Below are positions 36,452-48,690 of a stretch of 64,000 nucleotides of DNA, one piece after another (the first letter of the stretch is position 1; every line of letters starts with the position of its first letter). The notes beneath the pieces were generated by a model. It worked only from the letters and a program-made list of their open reading frames with translations. It made no database searches and was not told the DNA's origin. The translations under genes and the position numbers were made by a program. The stretch is from Gnetum montanum. Its lineage: Eukaryota; Streptophyta; Gnetopsida; Gnetales; Gnetaceae. The DNA is taken from assembly GCA_015680685.1 (NCBI GenBank), contig MNCI01022151.1, forward strand, positions 302,672 through 366,671, given 5' to 3'.

Positions 36452-39225
36452 ATGCCTCCTAAAAGACTCACAAAAGAAGGATCATCATAACAAAGGAGAA
36501 AGAGAGCCAAAGGAAAGGGACAAGCTAGAGAACAGACTCCACCTATAGAGAAAGAGACCCAATCCTATAGTATCCATCAGCCAACACCTATGACAAGACA
36601 ATCTATGCAAGTACAAGCTAATGCACCACCTACTCAAGAGCAAGGATAGCACCTCATGTGATCAAAAGAACGTCTCCAAGTCATCCAAGAAAAGTTTATC
36701 ATGTCCACTATCATAATGGAACTGAACTTTCAATCATTCATGGAGTTTGCCACTGCTGATGTTCATGAACAACTCCAAGCCTCTCCTCTATGTCCCATAA
36801 TCTCATGTAATGATGAATGGAACCTAGGAGAAGTGTACCAATTTTGAAAAAATAATCAAGATGATGCTATAGTAAAAATAGAGGGAATCATAGTGCCATA
36901 TTCAATCAAAGCAATAGCTAGGGCACTCAACATTCCAAATGTCAAAGCCAATCTTGCCCAAAACTCTATAAGGTTCGACAAAGAGGCAAGGAAGCTATGG
37001 CTACAAAGGACCTCTGGAACCAATGAAAAGAAATATAGTGGATTTTCTACAACTAAAAATATTTGCTTCAATATTGCAATCTACCATATCTTCCCAACAA
37101 AAAGATTAAATAGAATTTTCGCTTATGCTACTAGAGGAAGCGCTATTCTAATGGGCAAATTCTAGGCCAATATGTCTCATCTATGTTTTTAGAAATACAA
37201 AGAAGATTTGAGGAGAAGAAGACAAGGAAAATTACTCTACAATTCCCTTGTCTCATAAGGAGGTTGTGTCAATAGGTAGGAATTCTAGGTTTACACCAAT
37301 GATATTCTTCGTAAAGTCTAGAATGCCTCATATGTGGAACTTTCAAAACTAGTGCTGCTAAAGAAGGATCAAGTGGAAAAACCACTATGCACTAAAGGAG
37401 AAACTAGGTCTACACTAATAGGTGATGTTCAAGCCACAAGAACAAAGCAAGTAGAACCTAGTAGGTTAACACCCACAACTAATAGTCCATGACCAAATGC
37501 TCCTCTAGAAAAGCAAGATTATAGACCCTCAATGAGCCATCTACAACAAATTGTTGATAGTCATAAGTTGGGAAAGTCTAGAGATCTCTAGTATGTATAG
37601 AGTATGAGACAATACAAGTAGATCTACTATATCAACAAGACTTAATAGTGGTTATATCTCATTACAAGTAGGGGAGGATGAAGACTAGGCATAGCAAATA
37701 TCCAAGAATGGTGCATCCTTCCAAGTGATGTTAGAGACAAGAGAAAGAGCCACAATAGTAGTTATGCAACATTAGAATGCACTAGAAGACGTAGAAGTTA
37801 TTACAGGTCATATCAAGGAATCTTTCAATGTTTTTGTTGTGCCACAAGCTAATATCACTAGAAAAAAAAACATATGAACCATAGTCAAAACATCCATGGT
37901 CCCATAAGAGCATGAAGACATATTGAATTAACTACCATAGATTGGAGAAGTAATGTAGAATCTCGTTGATATCCCAAGTGAAATCACTATAGTGTAGTCA
38001 AAGTTAATTTCAACCAAGGACAAGCTAGTCAAGGCTGAGACTAGAGTATAGTATGCTAAAAATGAAGTGGAAAGGCTACAAGAAAAATTGACCACACTAA
38101 GAGCAAAATGAAAAACCTTTCATGGCATATTATGCTTGACCAACTAGAATAATTCAAAACTAAATAGATGGGAATCAATTGATGCCGAAGTATGCCCAAA
38201 TGAAGAAGGAAAAAGAGAAGGAAGTGTAGAATGCCTCGGTGATATATGCCCAAACCTATGCCCATGCTAAAACCCTAACTACATTAGAAGAGAAAAATAA
38301 GAAAATTTCCATTAAAAATATGAGGTTTACAGATATTGAGAAACATAAAAATGTGCTAAAAGAAAGCATTCATCAACTAAGAGAGCAATTTTCTTAGGTC
38401 AACCTCAACATTACAAAATTGACCAGAGAAAATAGAATCTTATCCAAGGAAGAAGTCCATGTTGTACGTCAAAAGTCAACCATTGACATCAACACATGAC
38501 AAAATAAGGAAAAAAAAGCATGAATGGATGAAGGAGCACTTCAGACATCAAGTGGACATGTACAAGCAAATCAATGAGAAGGAGATTCAGATGGCTAAAG
38601 CCAAGATTAATTCCATCACAACACAAACACCTAATTGGCAACCAATTTTGGATAGTCTTACACATGTGCACCAAGCCAAAATAAAAAAACAAAGACCTGC
38701 AAATAGAGGATCTAATAGAGTACATGGAGTTAGTGAATCTTCAATATGCTAACCTAGCAATTAACAACAAGCTGGACCAAAATAGAATTAGAGCAGAAAG
38801 TGGTCATAGTGTATGCATTATATGAGAAAGAGTTTGCAAATAGAAAGGATGTGTAACAAAAGCTTCACATTGCAAACTCTAAACTCCAAGTGGTCAAAGC
38901 TAGCTACTAGGACCAAAAAGATGTAGCAACAAACCTAGATAGAATGATGATTGACTACCAAAAATTAAGAAAAATAACCATTGCTTTTGAAGATGAAAGA
39001 AGGAAATTTGTGGCTTGGTAGGTGAAAGCTAATAAGATGTTTCCACAACTGCCATATTCATGGGAGGTACCAACTCCAACAAATATTATAGAATTTTCTT
39101 AGATGATACATGACCCAAGATTGGAAGAAAAGAAGCTTCGAGCACTTCTTAACAAATACCAATTTTAAAAGCCTAATGACAAAGGAATGAAGCCAATGGA
39201 GGAGCCACCATGACCTAGAACATAA
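36452..39225 (+). pseudogene. Element VI extra ORF downstream of pol (broken)
   Basis: Homologue of 12929-15661. It starts at ATG in TATGATTGCAAATGCC, where III has GATTGCAGATG. A basic patch QRRKRAKGKGQ near the N-terminus could be a nuclear localisation signal. The conserved compact domain has PYSIKAIARALNIPNVKA (36893-37160). A long charged coiled-coil-like region follows, with KQINEKEIQMAKAKI at 38560, then FEDERRKFVAW and EEPP near the end. Many stops, and the length is not a multiple of three, so it is dead. Function is unknown; conservation in two diverged elements shows it was once coding. Confidence 0.72.
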
Positions 39226-39461
39226 GGACTACATTGAGCTTTGTTTTTTTTTTTTGTTTTGTTTTATCATATGTGTCAATCATGCACTACATGATAACTT
39301 TTTAAGCACCACTTAAACCACAATGCAAAATTCATAATAGATTTAGTCATGTATATAAGTCATAATGTCAAAGTCTATATATAACCCCACAAATTTTATC
39401 AGGAACTCTATCCTCCTTTTGTTTTAACTCAAGCATGAGTTTTCAATCAGTTGTAGGGGTA

Positions 39462-40311
39462 TGATAAATTATATGTATATGCAGCCTACGATATTGTAGC
39501 TTTGCATACATCATCGTAGATGTGATGTAGTGGGCCATGATTATGCCTATAAATACCAACCCACCATCACCTCAAAATAATAAGTTTTGACCAATACTTA
39601 GCAGAATTCTTGACATTTGTTTTCATGAATTAGAGTTAGAGTTAGAATGATTGTCCACAATATGGTAAACAATAGTTATATGGAATCTTTGTATGAGTGG
39701 ATTATTCTTAGACACAATTTAGGAATGAAAATAAAGATCGTGATTGTTTTTCACTATTATAGCATCTCACTTAGCTTAATTTTACTTTTCATCATGTTTA
39801 CTTTCATTAATTCATTTACATTTTCTAAGTCTTTCATATATGTTTCTTAGTAAAGTGGTATAAGTACGACTATTTTTGAGCGAAATGTATAACTGTTTGA
39901 TAACCCATTAGTGACTTTACTTGATTTTTTTGATAGTGAAATCAATTGGCAATCCCAGTAATGGTTACATTAGCTAGAATGTGTATGACAAACCAATAAC
40001 AATTACTTATTGCCCATAGGAAAGAATAGCTTTCTATTTTCATTGCACTCAAACTTAGATATTAGCATCATTTTCACCATGTTGGCACTTAGTGTAATTC
40101 AAGCCGAATAACATCAACATATCATATACCTCACCAAGGGTTAAACCATAGAACTTGAACCTTGCTAACTCTACATGGAAAGATAACAATCGTGAACTAA
40201 ACATCAACTACCAGTATAATTACATTTTCCATCCACAAATTACGATCAAGTTGCACATGAACACTCATGATGGTTGCATGTTGTTTAGTATTCCAATAGT
40301 CAACTATACAA
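39462..40311 (+). mobile_element. Element VI 3' LTR
   Basis: Preceded by AAGCATGAGTTTTCAATCAG and the PPT TTGTAGGGGTA. It begins TGATAAATT and has ACGATATTGTAG-type motifs, then CCTATAAATACC at 39546 and TGGCAATCCCAGTAATGG. The right end decays near 40311 without a clean TCATCA and runs straight into an LTR fragment of opposite orientation. It is closely similar to the minus-strand LTR at 41275-42125. Confidence 0.82.
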
Positions 40312-40436
40312 TTAGTATTCCAACACTCAACCATATAAGTCACGAGTATTCACATGTAACTTGATTGTAATCCATGGATGAACAAAGTATACTAGTAGTT
40401 TATGTTTAGTTTGATTTAATTGTCTTCATTCTCTCT
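40312..40436 (-). repeat. Minus-strand LTR fragment (element IV family)
   Basis: ATTCCAACACTCAACCATAT and following bases match 41292-41415 of the element IV LTR. It is probably the truncated 3' LTR of element IV, joined head-to-head with the VI LTR. Confidence 0.7.
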
Positions 40437-41255
40437 TGTCAGAATTTGTAGATAAATGTGAGGAAGAAGATGAAAGAGTTTAAGAATAGTTTCAATTGGT
40501 TCTCCTTCTGTGACTCCTTGATTCATCCCCTTTAAATTCAGTAAAGGTCTTAGGCCTTTAATTCCTCCTAAATCTATAGTCTTTATTATTTCTTCTAAGG
40601 CTTTCAACAAGAGCTAAATGCAATTTTATCTTAATGGGATCTTCGATGTGGATGATTGGTGTTTGAGATTGAGACTCATGAGTTTGATAGAATTTCTCAC
40701 TTTTGGAATGCAACATATTTCTTTTCTTCTAGAAAAATTGTTTGAGGTGCTTTCTTCCCTTTGTCTTATACATACCTTGCCTCCATGTGGCATCCTTTCT
40801 TACTTAAGCCTTCATTAGCTAGTATGGTCTAGTCATGTGTTTGATGACTTGATAACCTTTTTGCAAATGGCCAAGGTTTGACCTCATAAGGACTACTTAA
40901 AGCATTGATGGTGCTGAATGTTCTAATGGCAAGATAATGTTGCCTTGTAAATCTCTCTATCTGAGTTGTTCATCCTAGTGAAAGATAAATGTAAAATCTG
41001 AATAATAAGAATCAATATGAGCATAGGAAATCCTAGTTTGCATCAATGTACTTCAATCTGCTTCATTATAATCCTTGTCATGATCTTTATTAAATTCAGT
41101 AGCAGGTGGAGATTTTTTCTTAGTTGTAGAAGCCATGTTAAGTGTTTGATGCTTAAGAGTGTACTTTTGAAAAAAATTATTCGAAGTGTGAAACATGTAC
41201 TTTGTAACTCTTAATACAATGAACTTTGTAAAATCAACTAGCAAACATTGACACA
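40437..41255 (-). pseudogene. Element IV internal remnant with gag start
   Basis: On the minus strand, about 120 bp after the primer site, an ATG at 41136 opens MASTTKKKSPPATEF and stops at 41053. This is the same position and a similar opening to the gag of element VIII (MASSHEINSPKD). Further left there is a 64-codon frame (40610-40416) without recognisable motif. No pol is present; the element is truncated or rearranged. Confidence 0.55.
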
Positions 41256-41273
41256 TCCCTGGCAATGGCGTCA
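41256..41273 (-). other. Primer-binding site of element IV
   Basis: TGACGCCATTGCCAGGGA on the minus strand, one base from the LTR end. It differs from the tRNA-Asp complement TGGCGCCGTTGCCGGGGA by three G-to-A transitions, as expected from decay of methylated cytosine. Confidence 0.85.
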
Positions 41274-41274
41274 A

Positions 41275-42125
41275 TGATGAGCAGTTGGATATTCCAACAC
41301 TCAACCATACAAGTCACAGGTGTTTACATGTAACCTGATCATAATTTGTGGATGGACAATGTAAGTATGCTAGTAGTTGATGTTTAGTTCATGATCATTG
41401 TCTTCCCATGTAGAGCTAGCGAGGTTCAAGTCATATGATTTAACTCTTGGTGAGCTATATGATTTGTTGAAGTTGTTCAACTTGAATTACACTAAGTGCC
41501 AACATGGTGAAAAAGATGATAAAATCTAAGTCTATGTGCAATGAAAATAGAAAGCTATTCTATCCTATGGATGATGAGCAATCATCCTGGTTTGGTTTGT
41601 CGTACATGTCCTCACTAATTTAGCCATTACTGGAATTACCAAGTGATTTCACTACTAAGCAAATCAAGTGAAGTCACAACTAGGTTACCAAACAGTTACA
41701 CATTCCATTCAAAACCAATCGTACTTATACCGCCTTACTAAAAGACATGGGATATAAAGGAACTTAGAAAATGTAAATGACTTAAGTAAACATGATGAAA
41801 AGTAAAATTAAGCTAAGTGAGATGTTGCAATGGTGAAAAATAATCTCGATCTTTATTTCCATTCATGAATTGCATCTAGAAACAATCCACTTGAACAAAG
41901 ATTCCGTAAAACTATTGTTCACCACACTACAAGCATTAACTCTAACTCTAATTCATGAAAACAAATTGCATGAATTCTTCGAAGTGTTAGCCAAAAGTTG
42001 TTTTGACTTAACGATGGGTTGGTATTTATAGGCATGACTATGGCCCACTACATCACATCTACGATGACATATGCATAGCTACAATATCACAACTACGATA
42101 GGCTGCATATATACATGGTTTATCA
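41275..42125 (-). mobile_element. Element IV 5' LTR (minus strand)
   Basis: On the plus strand it starts TGATGAGCAG and ends GGTTTATCA, so in element sense it runs TGATAAACC to CTGCTCATCA. The TATA box is at about 42014-42021 (GGTATTTATAGG on the plus strand). It is followed on the element strand by the primer site, which proves it is a 5' LTR. It is highly similar to 39462-40311 in the opposite orientation. Length is 851 bp. Confidence 0.88.
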
Positions 42126-44069
42126 AAGACCTAGCCTTCGTAGATTCTCAAATAAAATATAAAATATCTAGACTTTTGGATTTTAGCAAATTTTTGGCAT
42201 TTTTTAACTTCAAAACATTTTTGAATATTTAATTAAAAGCCTTTATATAGTCTATATCCTCAGACTTTTGGCCCAAAACTTTTATGCTCCATGAATAAGA
42301 AAAAAGAGTTCTAACTCCTACATTTCGATGTAGGGAGCCTAGAGTAGCTGAGGAAACACTAAAAGAGGAACACTGGGAGAAATGTGGATCACTTTTGTAC
42401 AAAGTGAATCCTTTGGACTTGAAAATTACTTTTTTTATATTTTATATTTTTGTAAAATGAAAACTTTATACACTTTTTGGATATTTAAGTCATATGCCTA
42501 TTTTTGTTAAAAAAGAATAAAGTATGATAGTTATGAAACCACCATCTATGTTATTTGAATGGTAACATTACAAAAATCTTTTTTTTTTATTTTTATATTA
42601 ATATTTTACTAATTATTATTATTATTTGATTTTTTAATTAATACTTGTAGTGGTCCTTTAACTTGTATGGCTAATTAAAATTGGGAAAATAAATCCTAAT
42701 CTAGCTTATGATAATAAACATTCATTTCGCAACTCTTTTGTTCTTAGATATTCCCATTAAACACTTAGATTATTAAGCTAACACTTATGAGCATACCAAG
42801 TGTTTAGCTATTGGGATTACCAAGTTAAAAGGTCAAGATCATGTCACACTTTCCACCATGATGTAACATGCATTGAAATGTAAATGCTATGCAATAAATA
42901 ATGCTAGAAAAATTTAAAAAGGTAAACCTATTTTAGGTCAAAATCTTACAATAAGAGAGAATCCACTCTACAAGAAACAAGAAAATAAACTAACACAATC
43001 TAATACTAATTGACCAAATAATGTCATAAATATATCTGTTTATAATTGTCGATAAACCTAAAATCATAGCTTCTAGAAATTGTAATTTTTTATTATTCAT
43101 CAATAATCACATAGAATTTGATAAAGGTTTCAAGCTTTATTTATCATGTGAAAAGATACATGAAAAATGATTTTTGAAAACATAATAAAATAATTTTCTT
43201 ACAAAATGAAACTTATCTACAGCCATTTTTTAGCTTTATACACGTTACCTGCTTTTCCTCACAAAAGAAGATAAAGTAACTATCACTTTGATGAGATGTA
43301 AGATTTATATTATTGGGATGAGATGTAAGATTTATATTATTGGGATAATAAAACTTGTGATGAAAGTCCAAAATAGCAACCACCTCTATACTATTTTATT
43401 CTGTAAGCAGATATGATACTTGTAATTTCTCATTATGAATGAATTATTTGATGCCATTAAAAAACCAAGGTATCCCTTGGTGGATCAAACAAAACCAATA
43501 GCAAAAAAACAATGCTAATTTGCAAACCAAAGTAAAAAGAGAATCAAAAATCTTCTAATAACATAACAATCTTTTATTTCTTAATAGCTCTTGCTTGACA
43601 ACTTTGTGTTCCAATGAGTAACAAGAATTATGAGTGCATTAGCATCTCTAATCTATATTGTAACTACTCCATCAAACTTTGTCGTCCCTACCTCACTATG
43701 GAATTGGAAAATTTCTATATTGTCAATTACTTTATATCACCAAGTTACCAACAACAAAACATTATTGCCAGATGAAAAAGAAATACCAATTGCACCTCCA
43801 TAACAAATCCACAAACAAAAACAAAAAAAAACCATAATAATATCATCCCTTAAGATAGGAACGATGGTGTAATACTAGGCAAGCATTGTAGTCAAAACAC
43901 TGCAAAAGCAAGAGCCAATAACGCGTTCCAAATATTGAACATACAACTGGCAACAAAATTCGTGTGGAATAAAGCCACATTCTCAGTTAAGAAGATTCTA
44001 TGGCACATTAGCAGCCATTGACAATTACTTTTAAATGAACTTAATAATTGAATTTGCAACGGCCATGTT
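42126..44069. other. Intergenic stretch downstream of the RNR gene
   Basis: No gene or repeat family recognised except a short tandem duplication near 43290. The last part, from about 43860, probably includes the 3' UTR of the minus-strand ribonucleotide reductase gene. AT-rich throughout. Confidence 0.5.
43290..43343. repeat. 27-bp tandem duplication
   Basis: Two adjacent copies of a 27-bp unit starting GATGAGATGTAAGATTTATA. Confidence 0.9.
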
Positions 44070-46092
44070 TCAAAAATCTTCATCTATTCTGAACATGAGT
44101 GTGTTCTGTACTGCCTATGCTTGACATCACTGATGGCTTCTGATAATTACCAACTCTCCTTNNNNNNNNNNNNNNNNNNNNNNNNNNNNNNNNNNNNNNN
44201 NNNNNNNNNNNNNNNNNNNNNNNNNNNNNNNNNNNNNNNNNNNNNNNNNNNNNNNNNNNNNNNNNNNNNNNNNNNNNNNNNNNNNNNNNNNNNNNNNNNN
44301 NNNNNNNNNNNNNNNNNNNNNNNNNNNNNNNNNNNNNNNNNNNNNNNNNNNNNNNNNNNNNNNNNNNNNNNNNNNNNNNNNNNNNNNNNNNNNNNNNNNN
44401 NNNNNNNNNNNNNNNNNNNNNNNNNNNNNNNNNNNNNNNNNNNNNNNNNNNNNNNNNNNNNNNNNNNNNNNNNNNNNNNNNNNNNNNNNNNNNNNNNNNN
44501 NNNNNNNNNNNNNNNNNNNNNNNNNNNNNNNNNNNNNNNNNNNNNNNNNNNNNNNNNNNNNNNNNNNNNNNNNNNNNNNNNNNNNNNNNNNNNNNNNNNG
44601 TGAAAGATTGCATTGAACCTTGTGATTAAATATGATTAAGAAACTAACCTTCCTGAAAAGAAAATTCCTTCTACACAAGCAAAATCAACAAGTCTTTCAG
44701 CAAAGGAAAGGGAGCTGCAAATAAATATGATGAAAAAAGAAATTGTCAATGTTTCTGAAACTAGAATAATGGAATTTTTCATTTTTCAAGAAGTACTCAT
44801 TTTCAGAGCTGTAAAGCTAGTTCAAACAAGATATGCAATCCTCACAATACTCAAAAACTACCTATAATAAATCTCTCTCTCTTATACTGGACCAGTTTTT
44901 ACAATTTTTACAGAAGTGCTGCTTCCAAAATATTTTTTAAAAAACGGGGGAAAAAAACTACGGCAATACCTTTGAATCCATTTCATAGCCCAGTCAGCTT
45001 TTTTGCCCACGCAAGGAATTGTTTCGATTGCATTAAAAAGCCTAGCTTTCTCATTAGAATCTTGGATATATGTTTGCAACAGTAAGCTGTACATCTCTGC
45101 CCAAATAATCAGGCTCAAAAGTTAGGAAAGTGCCGCTTGATAATGATTTTAAGATAAAGTTAGGAAAATATCCCACTAAAATGAACATTCTCTATGGCAA
45201 TCTGGAAGAAATAAAATGGCCGGGCCTGCAGATTTAAATATCCAAATTTCTCAACACACTAATCAATTAAGTACCTTGCATACCAAAACACTTAAAATGC
45301 GGTACCAAATACACTGCTACACTTTAACCAGAAGGTATAAAAAAGGCTTTTTTATTTTTTTTATTTTTTGGTTGGAAAAAGGGCATCGATTCAATTGAAA
45401 ATCGATTACTGAGGCAGAAGGGCATGTGAGGAAAACATGGAGGAAAAACCATACGAAAGTCGATATGAAACCCACAAAAAGTACCTTTAATTTCAGAAAA
45501 TTAGGTCATAGTTTGTATCAAGATTGTTTGAGAAAATCACATGTACTCCTAGCGAACAAAAAGACAATTTGAATTCAATGGTACCTCAGGAATCTGAACA
45601 TCGCCCAGAAATCTGAGAGCCAAATTCTCGAGAACAATTCCATCAGAGGCAGCAAAGAAGGCCAGAACGTGACTTATGAAATTCTTCTTGTTGCTTGTGA
45701 GCGCATCCCAGTGACGCAGGTCCTGCGACAGGTCCACTTCTTCCACTGATGCAAATTGAGAATGTCAAAACACAACAAGAACAAACAAAGCTAAAACACA
45801 AAACCCAGAACCAGAAACAAAAACCCCTGATAAACCCCTTCATAACCTACCTGTCCAGAAGCTGGCAACAGCTTTCTTGTACATTTCCCACAGTGTGGTT
45901 CCTGATGGGGAACACGCAGAATCTCTGTTGATTCTTTGTGAGAAGAGGTTCCTGGGTTTCTTCTTCATCATCATCTTGTTCTTGTTGTTGTTGCAGGAAA
46001 GCTCTAGACACGGTGTCCACGTTCATGTTGTGGTGGTTGTCTGGTTGGTGCTTACCCTTGCTCCCTTTCCTTGCCCTGTTCCAGCTCTTCAA
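44070..46092 (-). pseudogene. RNR2: Ribonucleotide reductase small subunit (R2), frameshifted
   Basis: R2 carries the di-iron/tyrosyl radical centre for making dNTPs. Exons, all with GT-AG borders: 46092-45851 (EEETQEPLLTKNQQRFCVFPI...), 45745-45585 ([23 protein letters not shown]), 45225-45177 (FQIAIENVH), 45096-44970 ([32 protein letters not shown]), 44714-44649 (FAERLVDFACVEGIFFSG). A last piece after the gap encodes RVGNYQKPSVMSS. Iron ligands (D in ASDG, E and H of ENVH, E of VEG) and the radical tyrosine (QTYI) are present. Exon 1 lacks two bases before WEMYKKA, and the tail lacks two bases before the canonical R1-binding end FRIDEDF-stop (44070). Unusual residues: FYFFQ for FYGFQ, HFKMY for HSEMY. 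Either a recent pseudogene or a gene with sequence errors; about 126 residues are hidden in the gap. The start could instead be Met at 46026. Confidence 0.85.
44162..44599. other. Assembly gap, 438 N, inside the RNR2 gene
   Basis: The distance from the end of the exon at 44649 to the C-terminal piece is close to what about 126 missing codons plus one short intron would need, so the gap size may be realistic. Confidence 0.85.
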
Positions 46093-46923
46093 ATTCTGAC
46101 CTCTTCTGCTTTTGGAGTGATTGCAGCAGGACGATTTATATCATTTTCAAACAAATTCAGAGCCTCCTCTTTTGGGAAATTTCTTTCACGTCTACGTTTG
46201 AAGATGATTTTTCAGACAAGACCCCGCAAGGTACTCTGCCTCACCTCATTCAGAAGAGCACGTCCTCAAATTCACAATCACCCTTGCCCTGTAATGATGC
46301 CTGTGTCTGTCCTTTCATCACGAACAGACGCCACCAGAGAAAATTCCCCAATCCCCATTAGTTTGTGAGCTTGTGAATATGTTTGTTGTGTTTCTTGGGT
46401 TTAGGCTCCATGTGCTGATCTCAGATGACTGAGAACAGTTAAAAGAAAACCTCCCCAAGCCTCATTAGTTTGTGAGGTCGTGAATATGGTAATTGTGTTT
46501 CTTGCGTTTAGGCTCCATGTACCGCTATCTTAGAACAGTTATATCTGAATTAAATAGTAGCACTTTTATTTGCAAAACAGAAAAGATCATTCAGAGATTT
46601 GTATTAACGGCAAGCATGACATGGTATATTGCCTATATTGAAAATTCTGAAAACAAAATGTTAAAATAGATCAATTTAGAAATGATATTTTGTCAGAAAA
46701 CAGATGTCCATGATAAAAGTGCACGAGGATTCTAATATAATATAGCTTTAATTGAATAGGATCATCAAAGTTCATACGAGCGAACTACACCACTTATTAA
46801 TCTTTTATCTTTTATTATGTGATTCTATTTCAGAACAGCAAGGACAGAGTCGTATACAAACGCAGCGGAATGTTCAGATTTGCGGTCACATGACGTTCTT
46901 AAAACTAAACAAAAATTCATTTC
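46093..46923. other. Upstream region of RNR2
   Basis: 46093-46370 is less AT-rich than the rest and likely holds the 5' UTR and promoter of the minus-strand R2 gene. No clear TATA box was seen. A minus-strand frame starting MGIGEFSLVASV near 46360 stops after 26 codons and could be an upstream ORF. The remainder to 46923 shows nothing I can name, apart from a ~45-bp near-repeat (CCCCATTAGTTTGTGAG and CCTCATTAGTTTGTGAG, at 46352 and 46460). Confidence 0.4.
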
Positions 46924-47184
46924 TTATACAGTGCACCCTTCTATCTGTGCGGATGTTATTGCTTCAAGAGGAAGCACACTTTCTACTTTGTTTGAATTGG
47001 AAATACCGGATTTGGAATTCTGTTCAGCAACCTTCTTAGACAATCCAAACATCTTGCTGATTGTCTTTTGAAAGCATGTTTTATGCTCTTCCATTGAGGC
47101 ATGAATAAACTCATCAATGTGATCCTTCAAGTCCTCCAAAAATGTGGCATCATCCTTCTTCTTCCTGCATGTCTCTATCTCTAG
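46924..47184 (-). CDS. C-terminal exon of an unidentified plant protein
   Basis: An open frame preceded by an acceptor-like AAAGCAG encodes LEIETCRKKKDDATFLEDLK and continues DHIDEFIHASMEEHKTCFQK, with a stop at 46924. It is acidic/amphipathic, helical-looking, without catalytic motifs or membrane segments. Codon use and lack of stops suggest a real exon. The frame stays open upstream to about 47240, so the exact 5' border is uncertain. Upstream exons would lie to the right but none were recognised, so it may be the last exon of a minus-strand gene starting near 49800, or a captured gene fragment. I do not recognise the family. Confidence 0.5.
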   Translation of the reverse strand, partial: LEIETCRKKKDDATFLEDLKDHIDEFIHASMEEHKTCFQKTISKMFGLSKKVAEQNSKSGISNSNKVESVLPLEAITSAQIEGCTV

Positions 47185-48169
47185 CTGCTTTGTTGGTACC
47201 CTAGTGCTGGGGATGACATAGCTACTTAAGTACCAACCAATTTATCTTTGACCTTTTTCAGCACCAACTGCATATTCGGTATTCATTTAAAGTATACCAA
47301 TTTGTTTCTTTTTGGTACATCAAAACTTATGCTACATTAATATTAACAACTCAGACAGTATGAAGAATATAAAAAATTAAAAATTAAAACCATCTCAGAA
47401 AAACTGAATTATTACATTACATACAAAATTGTGAGACTTGTCTCTAGCGTTTTAGACAGAATCCTTTGAAATTACCGCAACGTTTCTTAAACTGATCATG
47501 CAAATATTGAAACTGAAACTGAATCTGGTATTTTATTACATACACAAAAATATCCATGAGATCTATTGCACAGGATTGGTACAGACTTCAAAAAACCCTA
47601 AAAACAGAAACAATAAAGTGTCCCAAGGATCATACAAGTTATACATCGTAATACAATAATAGAAAACATATTTTTCATTTTGAATGAAACCAAACAAACA
47701 AAGGCTGCGAGTGCAAGATTGTTTAGGAAGAATATTATCTCGTTGTCTGGATTCTAAAACAATGAACATTCATTCTTGCTCTGCTCATCAGCCCACTCTG
47801 ATTAAGATTTTAACATTCAGGAAAAAGGAGTCATGCTTAAGGTGTTCTCCTCAAATATGTTCCAGCACTTGACTTATAAACATGCAACAAATACTTTTTT
47901 GTACCACACTGCAAGTCATGGGTAGATGTTCCATATTTTTTTAAACATTTTTGTCCTCAATAAAACGATCTATCCTTTATCTTGGTTTGCATTCAAAACT
48001 GCATATAAGCAATACACTGGCAAAGTGCTTCACCTTCTAGTTGGAAAACAAGAAGATATAATAAGAGATTTAAACTTGGACAGAAATTCTAGTCAAAAAT
48101 TGCTTTAGGATTAATTCAATTTGTTTACACCATATTTCTGTGAAGCCCGGTCCCTAAACTGCACAACCA

Positions 48170-48235
48170 TAACATACTAGTGGAACAACAATTGTTTCAA
48201 TCAACTGTTTCGTGAGTTCAAATCCCTACCCTTAG
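48170..48235 (+). repeat. Possible tRNA-related SINE relic
   Basis: CATACTAGTGGAACAA followed about 45 bases later by GAGTTCAAATCCC, a plausible A box and B box. Too short and diverged to be sure. Confidence 0.3.
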
Positions 48236-48594
48236 ATATTTTGTTTCAAGTCAAATATTAAGAAGTCATGACAGTGTGCTTTATATAACGCTATTTAACC
48301 TCATCCACCGACAATTCAGCAACCATTGTATAAGATTGGTACACGAATTATTTTACCCTATATTTTGCCCTACATTTTGACATTATCACCTGAGATACCA
48401 AAAAAGCTTCAAAAGCATGCTCCTCAGTGCATACAAGCTCTGAGGACTATGCTATTAAAATTTGCCACTTAGGATTTCCAACCATGCAGTTTATGCATCT
48501 ACATTATGTCTTTCATCCACATACATTACATGTCTTTCATCTACATATATTGAAAGCTCTCTTGGCACAATCCACAATAGTATTTAAAGATACT

Positions 48595-48690
48595 TTGGTG
48601 TTGGCGTAGTGGTAAGGATCTTGGCCTAGTAATCCTAGGTCACAGATTCAATTTTATTGGGCAACACTGAGTTATAATTTTTAAAAAAAA
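48595..48690 (+). repeat. tRNA-derived SINE
   Basis: TTGGCGTAGTGGTAAGGATC fits a pol III A box, and GGTCACAGATTCAAT fits a B box about 35 bases on. GAGTTATAATTTTT and an A run follow. It shares its head and the GAGTTATAA body motif with the copies at 51307 and 52171. Confidence 0.7.

Noticed and set aside
44080-44678. Long reading frames of 160-183 codons
   Set aside because: They are almost wholly runs of N in the assembly gap; only the RVGNYQKPSVMSS end is real.
48595-48690. tRNA gene
   Set aside because: A and B boxes are present but no cloverleaf or acceptor stem, and the same unit recurs with a shared non-tRNA body: a SINE.
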